64,000 bases of DNA from Clostridium rhizosphaerae. GTDB lineage: Bacteria > Bacillota > Clostridia > Clostridiales > Clostridiaceae. The DNA is taken from contig NZ_JAESWC010000002.1 in NCBI RefSeq assembly GCF_016765585.1, forward strand, positions 682,001-746,000, read 5' to 3'. Made by a program: the position numbers and the translations under genes. Positions 15,284 through 24,446 of this stretch are shown here, piece by piece (the stretch's first letter is position 1; each line of letters opens with the position of its first letter). Below the pieces are notes generated by a model. That model was not told the origin of the DNA. It did no database searches and saw only the letters and a list, made by a program, of their open reading frames with translations.

Positions 15284-17920
15284 TTACTCAACGCCTTGTT
15301 CTGAGTCCTCTTCACATTGTCCTATTTTACCTGGCGTACCCTCAAAGGCATTTATATACATTTGCTTAAGCTCGCAGATTAAAGGATATCTTGGATTTGC
15401 CCCTGTACATTGGTCATCAAAAGCTTCCTCAGCCATTTCATCTAAGTGAGCATAAAATTTCTGCTCTGAAACTCCAGCATCTCTTATTGTCTTAGGTATA
15501 TTGATCTTTTCTTTAAGCTCTTCGATTGCTTTTATTAAACTTCCTATCTTTTCATCTTCATTTCTTCCGCCTAATCTTAAATAATCTGCAATTTGAGCAT
15601 ATCTCCACTTAGCATTTGGATATTTATACTGAGGAAAAGCAGTCTGCTTTCTTGGATTATCTACTGCATTAAATCTAATAACTTCATTAATAAGAAGAGC
15701 ATTGGCAACTCCATGAGGAACATGATGCATTGCTCCAAGCTTATGTGCCATAGAGTGACATACACCTAAGAAAGCATTGGCAAATGCCATTCCTGCAATT
15801 GTTGATGCATGAGCCATTTTTTCTCTGGCTTTAATATTTGTAGTACCTTCATTATATGCCTGCGGCAAATATTTAAATATAAGTCTCATAGCTTCTAGTG
15901 CAAGACCATTGCTGTATTCAGAAGCAAGAACTGAAACATACGCCTCTATAGCATGAGTTAGAGCATCAATTCCTGAAGCTGCAGTTAAGCTCTTTGGCAT
16001 TTTAAGCATAAGCTCCGCATCTACTATTGCCATATCTGGAGTCAATTCATAGTCAGCAAGAGGGTATTTAACACCTGTTTTTTCATCAGTTATAACTGCA
16101 AAAGGAGTAACCTCAGAGCCGGTACCTGCAGAAGTTGGTATTGATACCATCATTGCCTTTTCCCCCATCTTAGGGAAAGTATAAACTCTCTTTCTTATAT
16201 CCATAAATCTCATTGCTAAATCTTCAAATCTAACTTCTGGATGCTCATATAATACCCACATAATCTTTGCAGCATCCATTGGAGAACCTCCGCCTAAAGC
16301 AACAATTACATCTGGCTTGAAAATAGCCATTTCAATTGCTCCCTTTCTGGCAGTAGCCAAAGTTGGATCCGGCTCTACATCATAAAATATTTTAAATTCA
16401 ATTCCTAAATCCTCTAAAACATCTGTTACTAAGTCAACAAACCCTAAATCAAACAGTACTCTGTCTGTTACTACAAAGGCTCTCTTTTTATGCATTTCTC
16501 CAAGCTCTCTAAGTGCAATAGGAAGACATCCAAACTTGAAATAAATCTTTTCAGGAACTCTGAACCAAAGCATATTTTCCCTCCTCTGTGCTACACTCTT
16601 AATATTTAAAAGATGTTTAACTCCAACGTTTTCTGATACAGAGTTTCCACCCCAAGAGCCGCAGCCTAGAGTTAAAGATGGAGCAAGCTTAAAATTATAT
16701 ATGTCTCCAATAGCTCCCTGGGAAGCAGGCATATTAACTATAGTTCTTCCTGTTTTCATCACAGCTCCGAATTTTTCAATTCTATCCACTGATTTAACTT
16801 GATCAGTATATAAAACTGAAGTATGACCAAAGCCGCCAAGTTCTATAAGCTTTATAGCAATGTCTAGTGCCTGATTGAAATCTTTTGCCCTATACATTCC
16901 AAGTACTGGTGACAGCTTTTCGTGGGCAAATGCTTCTTTAAGCTCTACTAATTCAACCTCTCCAATCAACACCTTAGCCGTCTCAGGAACTTCAACTCCT
17001 GCCATTTTTGCAATTTTATATGCTGTCTGACCAACTATATCTGCATTTAATGATCCATTTTCCTTTAATATTGTTTTTCTGACCTTATCTATTTCATCAC
17101 CTTTTAATATATAGGCTCCTCTTTCCTTAAACTCTTCTCTTACCTTTTCATAAACCTCATCCAGTACTATAATCGACTGCTCAGAAGCACAGATAACACC
17201 ATTATCAAAGGTTTTTGAAAGAAGTATAGAACTTACGGCCATTTTAATGTGAGCTGTTTCATCAATAATAGCTGGAGTATTTCCTGCTCCAACGCCTATT
17301 GCAGGTCTACCTGAAGAATAAGCTGCTCTAACTAGTCCCGGTCCGCCTGTTGCAAGAATTATATCGCATTCACTCATTAAAACATGAGTCATATCTAGGG
17401 AAGGTTCATCTATCCATCCTATAATTCCTTCCGGTGCACCAGCTTTTACTGCAGCTTCAAGAATAATTTTAGCTGCAGCTATAGTTGATTTCTTAGCTCT
17501 TGGGTGAGGAGAAAACACTATTGCATTTCTAGTTTTAAGCGCTATAAGAGATTTAAATATAGCTGTAGAAGTAGGATTTGTAGTTGGTATTACTGCTGCA
17601 ACAACACCTATAGGTTCTGCCACCTTTTCAATTCCAAAGGATTCATCTCTTTCTATAACTCCACAGGTTTTTTCATCTTTATACTGATTGTATATGTATT
17701 CTGCAGCAAAGTGATTTTTTATAACTTTATCCTCAACTATTCCCATACCAGTTTCTTCAACGGCTATTTTAGCAAGCTCAATTCTAGCATTATTTGCAGC
17801 CATTGCTGCATGTCTAAATATTTCATCTACTTGTTCTTGTGAATATGAAGCAAATTTTTTTTGAGCCTCTCTCACTTCTTTTAATTTTTGCATTAACTCA
17901 TCAACATTAGTTACGCTCAT
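15284..17920 (-). CDS. adhE: Bifunctional acetaldehyde-CoA/alcohol dehydrogenase (copy 1)
   Basis: 878 residues from the ATG at 17920, with GCGAGGTG upstream; a GTG three codons earlier lies in that site. The N-terminal half is a CoA-acylating aldehyde dehydrogenase with catalytic Cys about 244 in [11 protein letters not shown]. The C-terminal half is an iron-dependent alcohol dehydrogenase with [13 protein letters not shown] and metal-ligand His in HAIEAYVS and [16 protein letters not shown]. It reduces acetyl-CoA to acetaldehyde and on to ethanol using NADH, and assembles into spirosomes in the cytoplasm. It is closely similar to the second copy at 24447, so the pair arose by duplication. 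No clear Rex site was found in its 75-base promoter region. Confidence 0.97.
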   Translation of the reverse strand: MSVTNVDELMQKLKEVREAQKKFASYSQEQVDEIFRHAAMAANNARIELAKIAVEETGMGIVEDKVIKNHFAAEYIYNQYKDEKTCGVIERDESFGIEKVAEPIGVVAAVIPTTNPTSTAIFKSLIALKTRNAIVFSPHPRAKKSTIAAAKIILEAAVKAGAPEGIIGWIDEPSLDMTHVLMSECDIILATGGPGLVRAAYSSGRPAIGVGAGNTPAIIDETAHIKMAVSSILLSKTFDNGVICASEQSIIVLDEVYEKVREEFKERGAYILKGDEIDKVRKTILKENGSLNADIVGQTAYKIAKMAGVEVPETAKVLIGEVELVELKEAFAHEKLSPVLGMYRAKDFNQALDIAIKLIELGGFGHTSVLYTDQVKSVDRIEKFGAVMKTGRTIVNMPASQGAIGDIYNFKLAPSLTLGCGSWGGNSVSENVGVKHLLNIKSVAQRRENMLWFRVPEKIYFKFGCLPIALRELGEMHKKRAFVVTDRVLFDLGFVDLVTDVLEDLGIEFKIFYDVEPDPTLATARKGAIEMAIFKPDVIVALGGGSPMDAAKIMWVLYEHPEVRFEDLAMRFMDIRKRVYTFPKMGEKAMMVSIPTSAGTGSEVTPFAVITDEKTGVKYPLADYELTPDMAIVDAELMLKMPKSLTAASGIDALTHAIEAYVSVLASEYSNGLALEAMRLIFKYLPQAYNEGTTNIKAREKMAHASTIAGMAFANAFLGVCHSMAHKLGAMHHVPHGVANALLINEVIRFNAVDNPRKQTAFPQYKYPNAKWRYAQIADYLRLGGRNEDEKIGSLIKAIEELKEKINIPKTIRDAGVSEQKFYAHLDEMAEEAFDDQCTGANPRYPLICELKQMYINAFEGTPGKIGQCEEDSEQGVE

Positions 17921-18005
17921 TTTCTGCACCTCGCTATTATAAAATAATAATCTCTATTAGTATGTGTAGAAAATATTATTTTACTACGCTTATTTAAACA
18001 AACAA

Positions 18006-18034
18006 CCTGCAGTTTTAAGTAAATTAACTGCAGG
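18006..18034 (-). terminator. Terminator of the DUF2334 gene
   Basis: 9-bp GC-rich arms CCTGCAGTT (18006-18014) and AACTGCAGG (18026-18034), then a T-rich stretch on the minus strand. Confidence 0.75.
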
Positions 18035-18068
18035 CTTTACGTAATACCCTTTTAATTTTATAATGCAC

Positions 18069-18090
18069 TAAAGTTCTTACATTATATATA
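18069..18090. repeat. 22-bp direct repeat, copy 2
   Basis: Identical to 12659-12680. This copy lies just downstream of the DUF2334 stop codon, so the two copies do not share a position relative to genes. Confidence 0.7.
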
Positions 18091-18095
18091 TCTAG

Positions 18096-19469
18096 CTATT
18101 TCCTAATGTCAGTAATCTTTACTAAAGAATATCCTTCTTCTGAAAGACAATTTAGTATTTTTTGAAGTATAGAGTCTTCCAAGTAACTATACTCTAAATA
18201 TCCATCAGCTGACTTATTTAACATAATATAATCAAATTCCTTATATGGATGATAGAATAAAGCTGCTAAATCACCTTTAGGCTTATTTTTTATTCTCTTA
18301 AGCATAGCCTCTACATCCACATCTTCCACATACCCCAATGGCGCTGGTACATAAATTGTTTTATTATTTCTTTTGCTTACATAAGGCATATGATTCCATA
18401 CTCCCTGTGCAGGCTCAAAAATATACTTAAAATAGTTTTCAAACACTGCTTGCTGCTCAATGGTACAGCTGTAATGAGGACTTTCAAAAAACTTATATGG
18501 AATATTAAGTTTCTCTGCGGTTTCTATTGCCATTAAAGTTCTTGATCTCGCTTCATCTATTGTAGAATAAAAACCAATTCCAAACTCAGAATCATCAACG
18601 CTGTCTCCATTCTTATATTGATGTGTATAACCGTGGAGCCCTATAATTCCTCCTCGATTTATCATATAATCTAAAGTAAAGAGAAAGTCTGCATTATATA
18701 TATTAAAATCCTTAACTAAATCATTATCTATTCCTCTCCCAGGGCTTTTATAATGTGGTATCCAAGCTATATGAAATGGTAAGCACTTTGAATACGCTAA
18801 GTCAGACACTATTCGCAGCTTAAAAAGCTTTTCTGCATCGTCATACTCATCACCTGCTGTAATATCCTCAAGTCTTATAAGTGCTGGCTTTTTAAGTTTT
18901 TCTCTTGAAGTTTTAATTATTTCTTTTCTGTTTTTAAATACTCTAATTTCTTTTTCATAATAATTCCATAAAGTTTTCAGATTAAATATCTCACATATAT
19001 CTATTAAGGATAAATAGTATTCTCCATTATAAATTACTGCAGGTACTCTAAAGCACTTTTTATCAGCATCAATAAACCAGTTGTTAGTATAACTAATCAT
19101 TATTTTTTTGTTATTCATTAACAGCTTGATATTATCTCCTTTGCTTTCAATTGAATATCCTAATATTTTTTGAAAATCATATAGGGAAAAATAATATCTG
19201 TTATATTTAGATATTATCCCCTTATCAAAAGTGGTTATTTTACCTTCAAAGTATATCTTTAACTCATTAATAACGTCACTTTTATTTACTTTTAGTTTTT
19301 CATTATAAGCTTTTCCACATTCAACTTTTCTGTTTTTATGTTTAAAGGAATAATCTAAAATTCTTTTCTCCCATTTTTCATCGGCCTTTTTCATTCTTAA
19401 ATAGCATATTACTAATAGAAGTAAAAGTATAGGGCTCATACTTATGCTTGAAAGAATCAATTCTATCAT
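18096..19469 (-). CDS. Membrane-anchored DUF2334 polysaccharide deacetylase-like protein
   Basis: 457 residues. A single N-terminal membrane segment (about residues 8-24) is followed by a basic stretch, then at about 70-195 a copper-amine-oxidase-N-like stalk domain (two copies of the YYFSLYDFQKILGY / YYLSLIDICEIF pattern). Residues 200-450 are a DUF2334 domain of the polysaccharide deacetylase superfamily, starting RLEDITAGDEYDD and with a metal-type HGYTHQ motif and FFESPHYS. It probably acts outside the membrane on a wall or capsule glycan; the substrate is unknown. An upstream GGAG lies 12 bases from the ATG, a long spacing. Confidence 0.82.
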   Translation of the reverse strand: MIELILSSISMSPILLLLLVICYLRMKKADEKWEKRILDYSFKHKNRKVECGKAYNEKLKVNKSDVINELKIYFEGKITTFDKGIISKYNRYYFSLYDFQKILGYSIESKGDNIKLLMNNKKIMISYTNNWFIDADKKCFRVPAVIYNGEYYLSLIDICEIFNLKTLWNYYEKEIRVFKNRKEIIKTSREKLKKPALIRLEDITAGDEYDDAEKLFKLRIVSDLAYSKCLPFHIAWIPHYKSPGRGIDNDLVKDFNIYNADFLFTLDYMINRGGIIGLHGYTHQYKNGDSVDDSEFGIGFYSTIDEARSRTLMAIETAEKLNIPYKFFESPHYSCTIEQQAVFENYFKYIFEPAQGVWNHMPYVSKRNNKTIYVPAPLGYVEDVDVEAMLKRIKNKPKGDLAALFYHPYKEFDYIMLNKSADGYLEYSYLEDSILQKILNCLSEEGYSLVKITDIRK

Positions 19470-19531
19470 TTATAAGATCATCTCCTAAAGTTTCTATACT
19501 AAATAATATGCTTAAACTTAAAAAATGACAT

Positions 19532-19562
19532 AAAAAAAGCCTATATCTTTTAATATAGACCT
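19532..19562 (-). terminator. Terminator of the DUF92 gene
   Basis: 10-bp stem with G-U pairs (19537-19546 and 19553-19562), then seven T on the minus strand; it begins at the stop codon. Confidence 0.8.
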
Positions 19563-20367
19563 ATACTATACAATATAAAATTATCGAGATTGCACATGCA
19601 GCTAAGCCGCTTATAAAATTAACGAAATCATTGTTTATCCATCTTATACCTGATATGCGTATAGTATTTTGCCCATGATGCTCTTTCTTTTCAGTTATTC
19701 TGCCGCAAAAACTACATTTGTATTTCGCTTGAAAAGCCGCTCCTATAATACTATCAATTAATGAGCCAATAAATCCTGACAAGGTTATGATAAACATATG
19801 GCTGATCAATTTTATGCTAAATCCAAACTTAAGAACATAGCCAAAAGAATAAATTAAGGCTATAAACAAAGCACCACAAATAGCTGATAAAGTTCCTATT
19901 AAACTTACTGCTCCTGATATTCCTTTTTCTACTTTTTTAAAACTTAAAATTGAAATTGGTTGTGAAGTACTTAAAACTCCCAGCTCCGAAGCCCATGTAT
20001 CAGCATTTGATGCAGAAAAGGCCACTGCATAAATTACTAAAAACACCGGATTACTTGTTCTATAATATAAAAAAGCAAAAACTAAGCCTATACCTCCATT
20101 AGCAGCTACCTGCATATAATCTCTTGCGCCAGTCTTTTCGTTTATATCCTCCAGATCCTTTACAAAGCTTTCCTTGATCTTTGTAAAAAAGCTTGAAGAT
20201 ATAAAGAAGCTTATCATTATAGCTGACATATATAAGCCTCCCCAAAAATATATACAGGTACCAAGAAAAATTGCCGATAAAGCACCGCTTATATCCAATG
20301 ATTTTTTCTTATATGCTCCAAAAACAATTAAAGAGCTGAACACAAATCCTATGATAAATCTCTTCAT
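19561..20367 (-). CDS. DUF92 family integral membrane protein
   Basis: 268 residues, with about six or seven hydrophobic segments. The family signatures are present: a GGLYMSA-type second segment, FSASNADTWASELGVLS and, near the C-terminus, GFIGSLIDSIIGAAFQAKYKC. DUF92 proteins (TMEM19 group) are related to phytol- and farnesol-phosphate kinases, so an isoprenoid-phosphate role is plausible but unproven here. A loop with CSFCGR could bind metal. It starts 21 bases after the EcsC-like gene, so the two form an operon. AAAGGA precedes the ATG. Confidence 0.9.
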   Translation of the reverse strand: MKRFIIGFVFSSLIVFGAYKKKSLDISGALSAIFLGTCIYFWGGLYMSAIMISFFISSSFFTKIKESFVKDLEDINEKTGARDYMQVAANGGIGLVFAFLYYRTSNPVFLVIYAVAFSASNADTWASELGVLSTSQPISILSFKKVEKGISGAVSLIGTLSAICGALFIALIYSFGYVLKFGFSIKLISHMFIITLSGFIGSLIDSIIGAAFQAKYKCSFCGRITEKKEHHGQNTIRISGIRWINNDFVNFISGLAACAISIILYCIV

Positions 20368-20388
20368 TTTTTTCCTTTCTTAATAGTT

Positions 20389-21204
20389 TTAATTAAATTT
20401 ATAATCTTTCATATTTTTATAAAATACTACGGTTCTTTTTCCAAAACTTTTAATTACTTTAAAATCCTCAGTAATCCCTACTAAAGTCCCCGAAAATACA
20501 CCTATTAATGGAATCATCTTTGCAAATAAATTTTTAGTCATTCTTTTTACAATGGAAGCCCCCATATTTTTAAGTAGTCCTTGAAGTACCTGCACATCAT
20601 TTTTATACAGCTTTTCTTCAATTAATTTAGCCCCTTTATCAACCATGCTATCAACTTTATCATTAGACATATCTAAGTCATTCACAGCGAGTGCTGTCTT
20701 AAGAAGCCTGTAAATCTCTAAATTATTTGCTTTATCTAAAGGTCTTTCATACAATACCGATAAATCATATAAAAGACACAGTTCAAAATATGAAAGACAA
20801 GCAACCTCTCCAAAAGTAGCATAGGCAGCTGTTATAAATCCAAGTAATCCTCCTGAAGCACCAAGGATTGCTCCTACTGAAATACCATAATTAGAATAAT
20901 GTGCTATTAATTTCTTAGCTATAATTTCTTTATCTTCAGTATCATAGGCTTTTTCCAATGATTCTATACTTATAATTTTACTTCTAGCCTCAACTACCTT
21001 TTTATAAAGATTAACAAACCATATTCCGCTCACTCTGTCATGTCTTGATAAGCCACTTAAAATTTCTTTTCTAAGTTTTTTTATTTCAATTTTTATTCTT
21101 GGATTAGAACTTTTTATTGCTCTATATACTTCGAATGCTTCAATTTTATTTAGTATTTCCTGTTTATTAAGTTCTTCTACAATTAGTTTGTCATTACTTG
21201 CCAT
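20389..21204 (-). CDS. EcsC-like protein
   Basis: 271 residues from the ATG at 21204, chosen because CAGGAGGAG lies directly upstream; the ATG at 21243 has no ribosome binding site. A charged helical N-terminus is followed by a Gly/Ala-rich stretch ISVGAILGASGGLLGFITA and a C-terminal NLFAKMIPLIGVFSGTLVG with FKVIKSFGKRTVVFY, a pattern of the EcsC family (named from the B. subtilis ecs locus). The biochemical role is unknown; the glycine-rich segments may associate with membrane. It is the first gene of a pair with the DUF92 protein. Confidence 0.68.
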   Translation of the reverse strand: MASNDKLIVEELNKQEILNKIEAFEVYRAIKSSNPRIKIEIKKLRKEILSGLSRHDRVSGIWFVNLYKKVVEARSKIISIESLEKAYDTEDKEIIAKKLIAHYSNYGISVGAILGASGGLLGFITAAYATFGEVACLSYFELCLLYDLSVLYERPLDKANNLEIYRLLKTALAVNDLDMSNDKVDSMVDKGAKLIEEKLYKNDVQVLQGLLKNMGASIVKRMTKNLFAKMIPLIGVFSGTLVGITEDFKVIKSFGKRTVVFYKNMKDYKFN

Positions 21205-21384
21205 AAGCTCCTCCTGTGAAACATTATATAGATAAATTTCCATTTTTTCATTTTCATACTTTATTATCGTAATTTTTCATTGAGTTTTAATACCTAAACT
21301 GATATTAACAAAAGAATAATTTCCGCATTATTGGAAAACCTACTATATAAATATTTATATATTTTACGTATTGAAGGTGGTATT

Positions 21385-21735
21385 TTGATAGGTCTTATAA
21401 TTAAAGTTGTAGCTTGCCCATTAATTATTTATATTTCTGACATGTTATTTAACGATATTAACTATTCTAATACTTATCAAGCTGTTATAACAGGATTGGT
21501 GGTTGCAATTATCGGTCATATGTCTGAAGTCTTTATGCTTAGGAAAGGTACTTTGTGGATCAATACTTTTGCGGATTTAGTTCTTTCCTTTATTATAATA
21601 TATTTGAGTCAGTTTTTTTTATCAGGCTCTTACATCACCACGACTGGTGCAGCTATTACTGCTCTATTAATCGCAATCTCAGAGCATTTTGAGCATATAT
21701 ACTTAATTAAAGAAGGTAAAACTAAAAAAAGTTAA
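21385..21735 (+). CDS. DUF2512 family membrane protein
   Basis: 116 residues if the TTG at 21385 is used; AAGGTGG lies just upstream, while the in-frame TTG at 21331 has none. The protein is four hydrophobic helices with little else (IKVVACPLIIYISDM, TGLVVAIIGHMSEVFML, TFADLVLSFIIIYL, ITALLIAISEHFEH), matching the short four-helix DUF2512 (YndM-like) family, where the internal FADL is typical. Function unknown. It is transcribed alone and ends at a strong terminator. Confidence 0.7.
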   Translation: MIGLIIKVVACPLIIYISDMLFNDINYSNTYQAVITGLVVAIIGHMSEVFMLRKGTLWINTFADLVLSFIIIYLSQFFLSGSYITTTGAAITALLIAISEHFEHIYLIKEGKTKKS

Positions 21736-21738
21736 AAA

Positions 21739-21764
21739 AGACCATATAGCTTCCTATATGGTCT
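21739..21764. terminator. Bidirectional hairpin terminator
   Basis: Perfect 11-bp arms with a CTTC loop; an A/T run on the minus-strand side serves the MCP-SBP gene ending at 21771. Confidence 0.88.
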
Positions 21765-21770
21765 AAACTT

Positions 21771-24245
21771 TTATTTATGCTCTACTATTATATCATCATA
21801 TCTAACAATTCCAAGAGGGCTTACTCTTAATCCCAAAATTCCTTTTTGAGCTACATATCCAACCTGTGGATGATATAAGTATACCCAAGGAGTATCTTCT
21901 ATTATGACATTTTGAATATCTTTGTACATCTGCATTCTCTTTTGAGGGTTTATTATCTCTTTAGCTTTATCCATAGCTTCAGTTACATCTATATTATTAT
22001 ATCCAGTAAAATCCGTGTAATTAGATGGATTAAACATAGGCTGCAAAAAGTTGTCCATATCTCCTGTATCAGAAATCCAACGGCTTAAAAACAAATCAGC
22101 CTTATTTATAGACTCAGGTTTCAAATAGTCTCCTGATGATACTCTTTGTAGAATACACTCAATTCCTATTTCTTTCAAATCATTAATTAAGTACTCAGCT
22201 ATTCTGTTGAACAATGTTGTATTGTCCTCTCTCATGAGTATCTTAAGCTTTTCATTTGTCCTAGCAGCCGGTGTCTTGCCTATTAGTTCTTTAGCAATTT
22301 TAGTATTATAATTAAAACCATCTAAATAATCATTGCTTACCATATTTGGAGGAAATGGTCCTTTTGCTTCTTCTCCCATGCCGCCAAGAAGTTCATTTAT
22401 TACTTTCTTTTTATTTACAGCATAATTAATTGCTTTCTTTATAGAAGGATTTTTTACAAATATTGAGTTAGAATGAAGATTAAAACCTGCATAATAAGTT
22501 CCCATAACACTAGTTAAATTTATTCCTGAAACTTTTGCGCTTGATAATTCCTCCATTTTTTCTTTATCTTCAAACGTAATAAAATCACATTCCTTGTTTA
22601 GAAAACTTTTAACAGATTCTGCCCCATTGTAGCTTACTACTATTTTATCTATATATGGACTTCCTCCAAAGTATTCATTAAAAGCTGTTAAAACGCATCC
22701 ATCTTTATCAAATTTCTCCATTATAAAAGGTCCGCAGCCTGTTAGCTTTCCTTTTTGTCCATCTTCCTTCGAAAGTATTGAACATACACATTGACCTAAA
22801 TTTAGCAGGAACCCGCTGTACGGTCTTGATAATTTTATTGATATTCTATATCTATCAAGTATTCTTATACCGCTTACTTCTCTTGTTCTTCCTTTATTGA
22901 AATCATCAGCTCCTTCTATTTGATCCAGAAACCATGAATTTGGCGATTTCAGTGCAGGACTTAGCAGTCTTTCATAAGAATATTTTATGTCCTCAGATGT
23001 TATTTCTTTACCATTATGAAACTTAGCACCTTTTCTCAAATTAAAAATCCAGGTTGTATTATCCTCTTCAACATACCAGCTTTTTGCTACCCCAGGAGTT
23101 ATTTCTCCAGTTGATCCAATAAGCAGAAGTCCAGTATTAATATTGTACAATATCTGAGCACTTTGTTGATCAAAAGCCATTGCTGGATCATAAGTTAATG
23201 GAGCTTCTGATATATAAGTCTTAAGTTCGATATTTTCTTTGTTTTCACATATAATTTTATCAAGAAGCTTATGAGAAACAACTTTAAGATCGCTTGATAC
23301 ATTAGAAAGCAGATTTAAGGAAGTCTTTGTATATTGCGTATTTAATGAAGCAGATTCTACCATTCCCATAACTTTTTCAGAAGTTGTATTCATATTTTCA
23401 GCAGATGTAATTATTTCCTCTAAACTATTAGTCTGCTTTGAAACAGCTTCATTAATATCATCCGTAACATTGCTCGTCATTCTTACAGCATTAATAATAT
23501 TATTAAACACTTCAACTGTATTGTTTGCTATCTGAGTACCTTCAACTACCTTGCTCATGCTCTTGCTCATTGCTATTATTGTATCTTCAATACACACATT
23601 TATTTCTTCTATAGTTTGTGCTATCTTTCCTGCAGATTCAGCGCTTCTTTGTGCAAGATTTTTTACCTCCTGTGCCACAACTGCAAATCCTCTTCCAGCT
23701 TCCCCTGCTCGTGCTGCTTCAATAGATGCATTCAGAGATAAGAGGTTAGTATGATTAGCAATATCCTTGATGATTGCAAGCATCTGATTAATGTTTGAAG
23801 CTTTTATACTTAATTCTTTAACTACTTGCTTTGATCCTTCAACAGCTTCCTCAATATCTTTCATTGCTTGTATTGAATTATTTACTGCCTCACTGCCACC
23901 TTTAGCAATTTCAACAGTTTGATCTGCTATTTGCTTTGAGTTTTCTGTGCTTGCAAATACTTCTTCAGCTAAGGCTGAGTAGTTATTTATTTCGTTGATA
24001 ACCTTTTCAATCGACCCCATCTGAACTTCAACATTTTGTGAAATATTATTAGTAAGTGAAATTAAATTTTCAGCAGCAAAAGATGCTTCTTCTATTTTGC
24101 TATCAAGCCTATTTACAATACTGTTTTGATTATGCTTTAATAAGCTTATTTCATTATCATAACTCTTACTTTTATTAGCTTGTCCACTTGTTGATTCTAC
24201 ATTATTTGATATAGTTTCTTTTTTATTATTGGAAAACTTAAACAT
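21771..24245 (-). CDS. Soluble methyl-accepting chemotaxis domain fused to family-5 solute-binding protein
   Basis: 824 residues from the ATG at 24245 (GGAGTGAGGA upstream; the ATG at 24275 lacks one). Residues about 50-330 are a chemoreceptor signalling domain with the canonical hairpin tip, including [17 protein letters not shown] and [15 protein letters not shown]. Residues about 335-824 are a periplasmic-type oligopeptide/nickel-binding protein (SBP family 5): [47 protein letters not shown] and a C-terminal [18 protein letters not shown]. There is no signal peptide, lipobox or membrane segment anywhere, so the ligand domain must be cytoplasmic. It probably reports a cytoplasmic peptide-like ligand to CheA (inference). 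Confidence 0.92.
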   Translation of the reverse strand: MFKFSNNKKETISNNVESTSGQANKSKSYDNEISLLKHNQNSIVNRLDSKIEEASFAAENLISLTNNISQNVEVQMGSIEKVINEINNYSALAEEVFASTENSKQIADQTVEIAKGGSEAVNNSIQAMKDIEEAVEGSKQVVKELSIKASNINQMLAIIKDIANHTNLLSLNASIEAARAGEAGRGFAVVAQEVKNLAQRSAESAGKIAQTIEEINVCIEDTIIAMSKSMSKVVEGTQIANNTVEVFNNIINAVRMTSNVTDDINEAVSKQTNSLEEIITSAENMNTTSEKVMGMVESASLNTQYTKTSLNLLSNVSSDLKVVSHKLLDKIICENKENIELKTYISEAPLTYDPAMAFDQQSAQILYNINTGLLLIGSTGEITPGVAKSWYVEEDNTTWIFNLRKGAKFHNGKEITSEDIKYSYERLLSPALKSPNSWFLDQIEGADDFNKGRTREVSGIRILDRYRISIKLSRPYSGFLLNLGQCVCSILSKEDGQKGKLTGCGPFIMEKFDKDGCVLTAFNEYFGGSPYIDKIVVSYNGAESVKSFLNKECDFITFEDKEKMEELSSAKVSGINLTSVMGTYYAGFNLHSNSIFVKNPSIKKAINYAVNKKKVINELLGGMGEEAKGPFPPNMVSNDYLDGFNYNTKIAKELIGKTPAARTNEKLKILMREDNTTLFNRIAEYLINDLKEIGIECILQRVSSGDYLKPESINKADLFLSRWISDTGDMDNFLQPMFNPSNYTDFTGYNNIDVTEAMDKAKEIINPQKRMQMYKDIQNVIIEDTPWVYLYHPQVGYVAQKGILGLRVSPLGIVRYDDIIVEHK

Positions 24246-24394
24246 ATCCTCACTCCATTCGAGTAATCTAATCATTATTTTACATTATCTTTTATATAAT
24301 TGCAAAATATTTATAAAACTTATTTGTACAATGTTGAAGTTTCCTAAATATGTAACTAATCTGTATAATTACTCTAATTAAATCAAATTCTATT

Positions 24395-24428
24395 AAAAAA
24401 AGCTGCTAGATACATTTCTAGCAGCTTT
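24395..24428 (-). terminator. Terminator of second adhE
   Basis: Perfect 12-bp arms (24399-24410 and 24417-24428) followed on the minus strand by a T run. Confidence 0.92.
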
Positions 24429-24446
24429 CCTATACAAATTATAGTA

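Noticed and set aside
17930-18005. Rex site upstream of the first adhE
   Set aside because: Only a partial TTGTTTGTTTAA stretch exists; it lacks the second half-site.
21331-21384. Longer N-terminus for the DUF2512 protein
   Set aside because: No ribosome binding site precedes 21331, while AAGGTGG precedes the TTG at 21385, which also gives the family's usual start.
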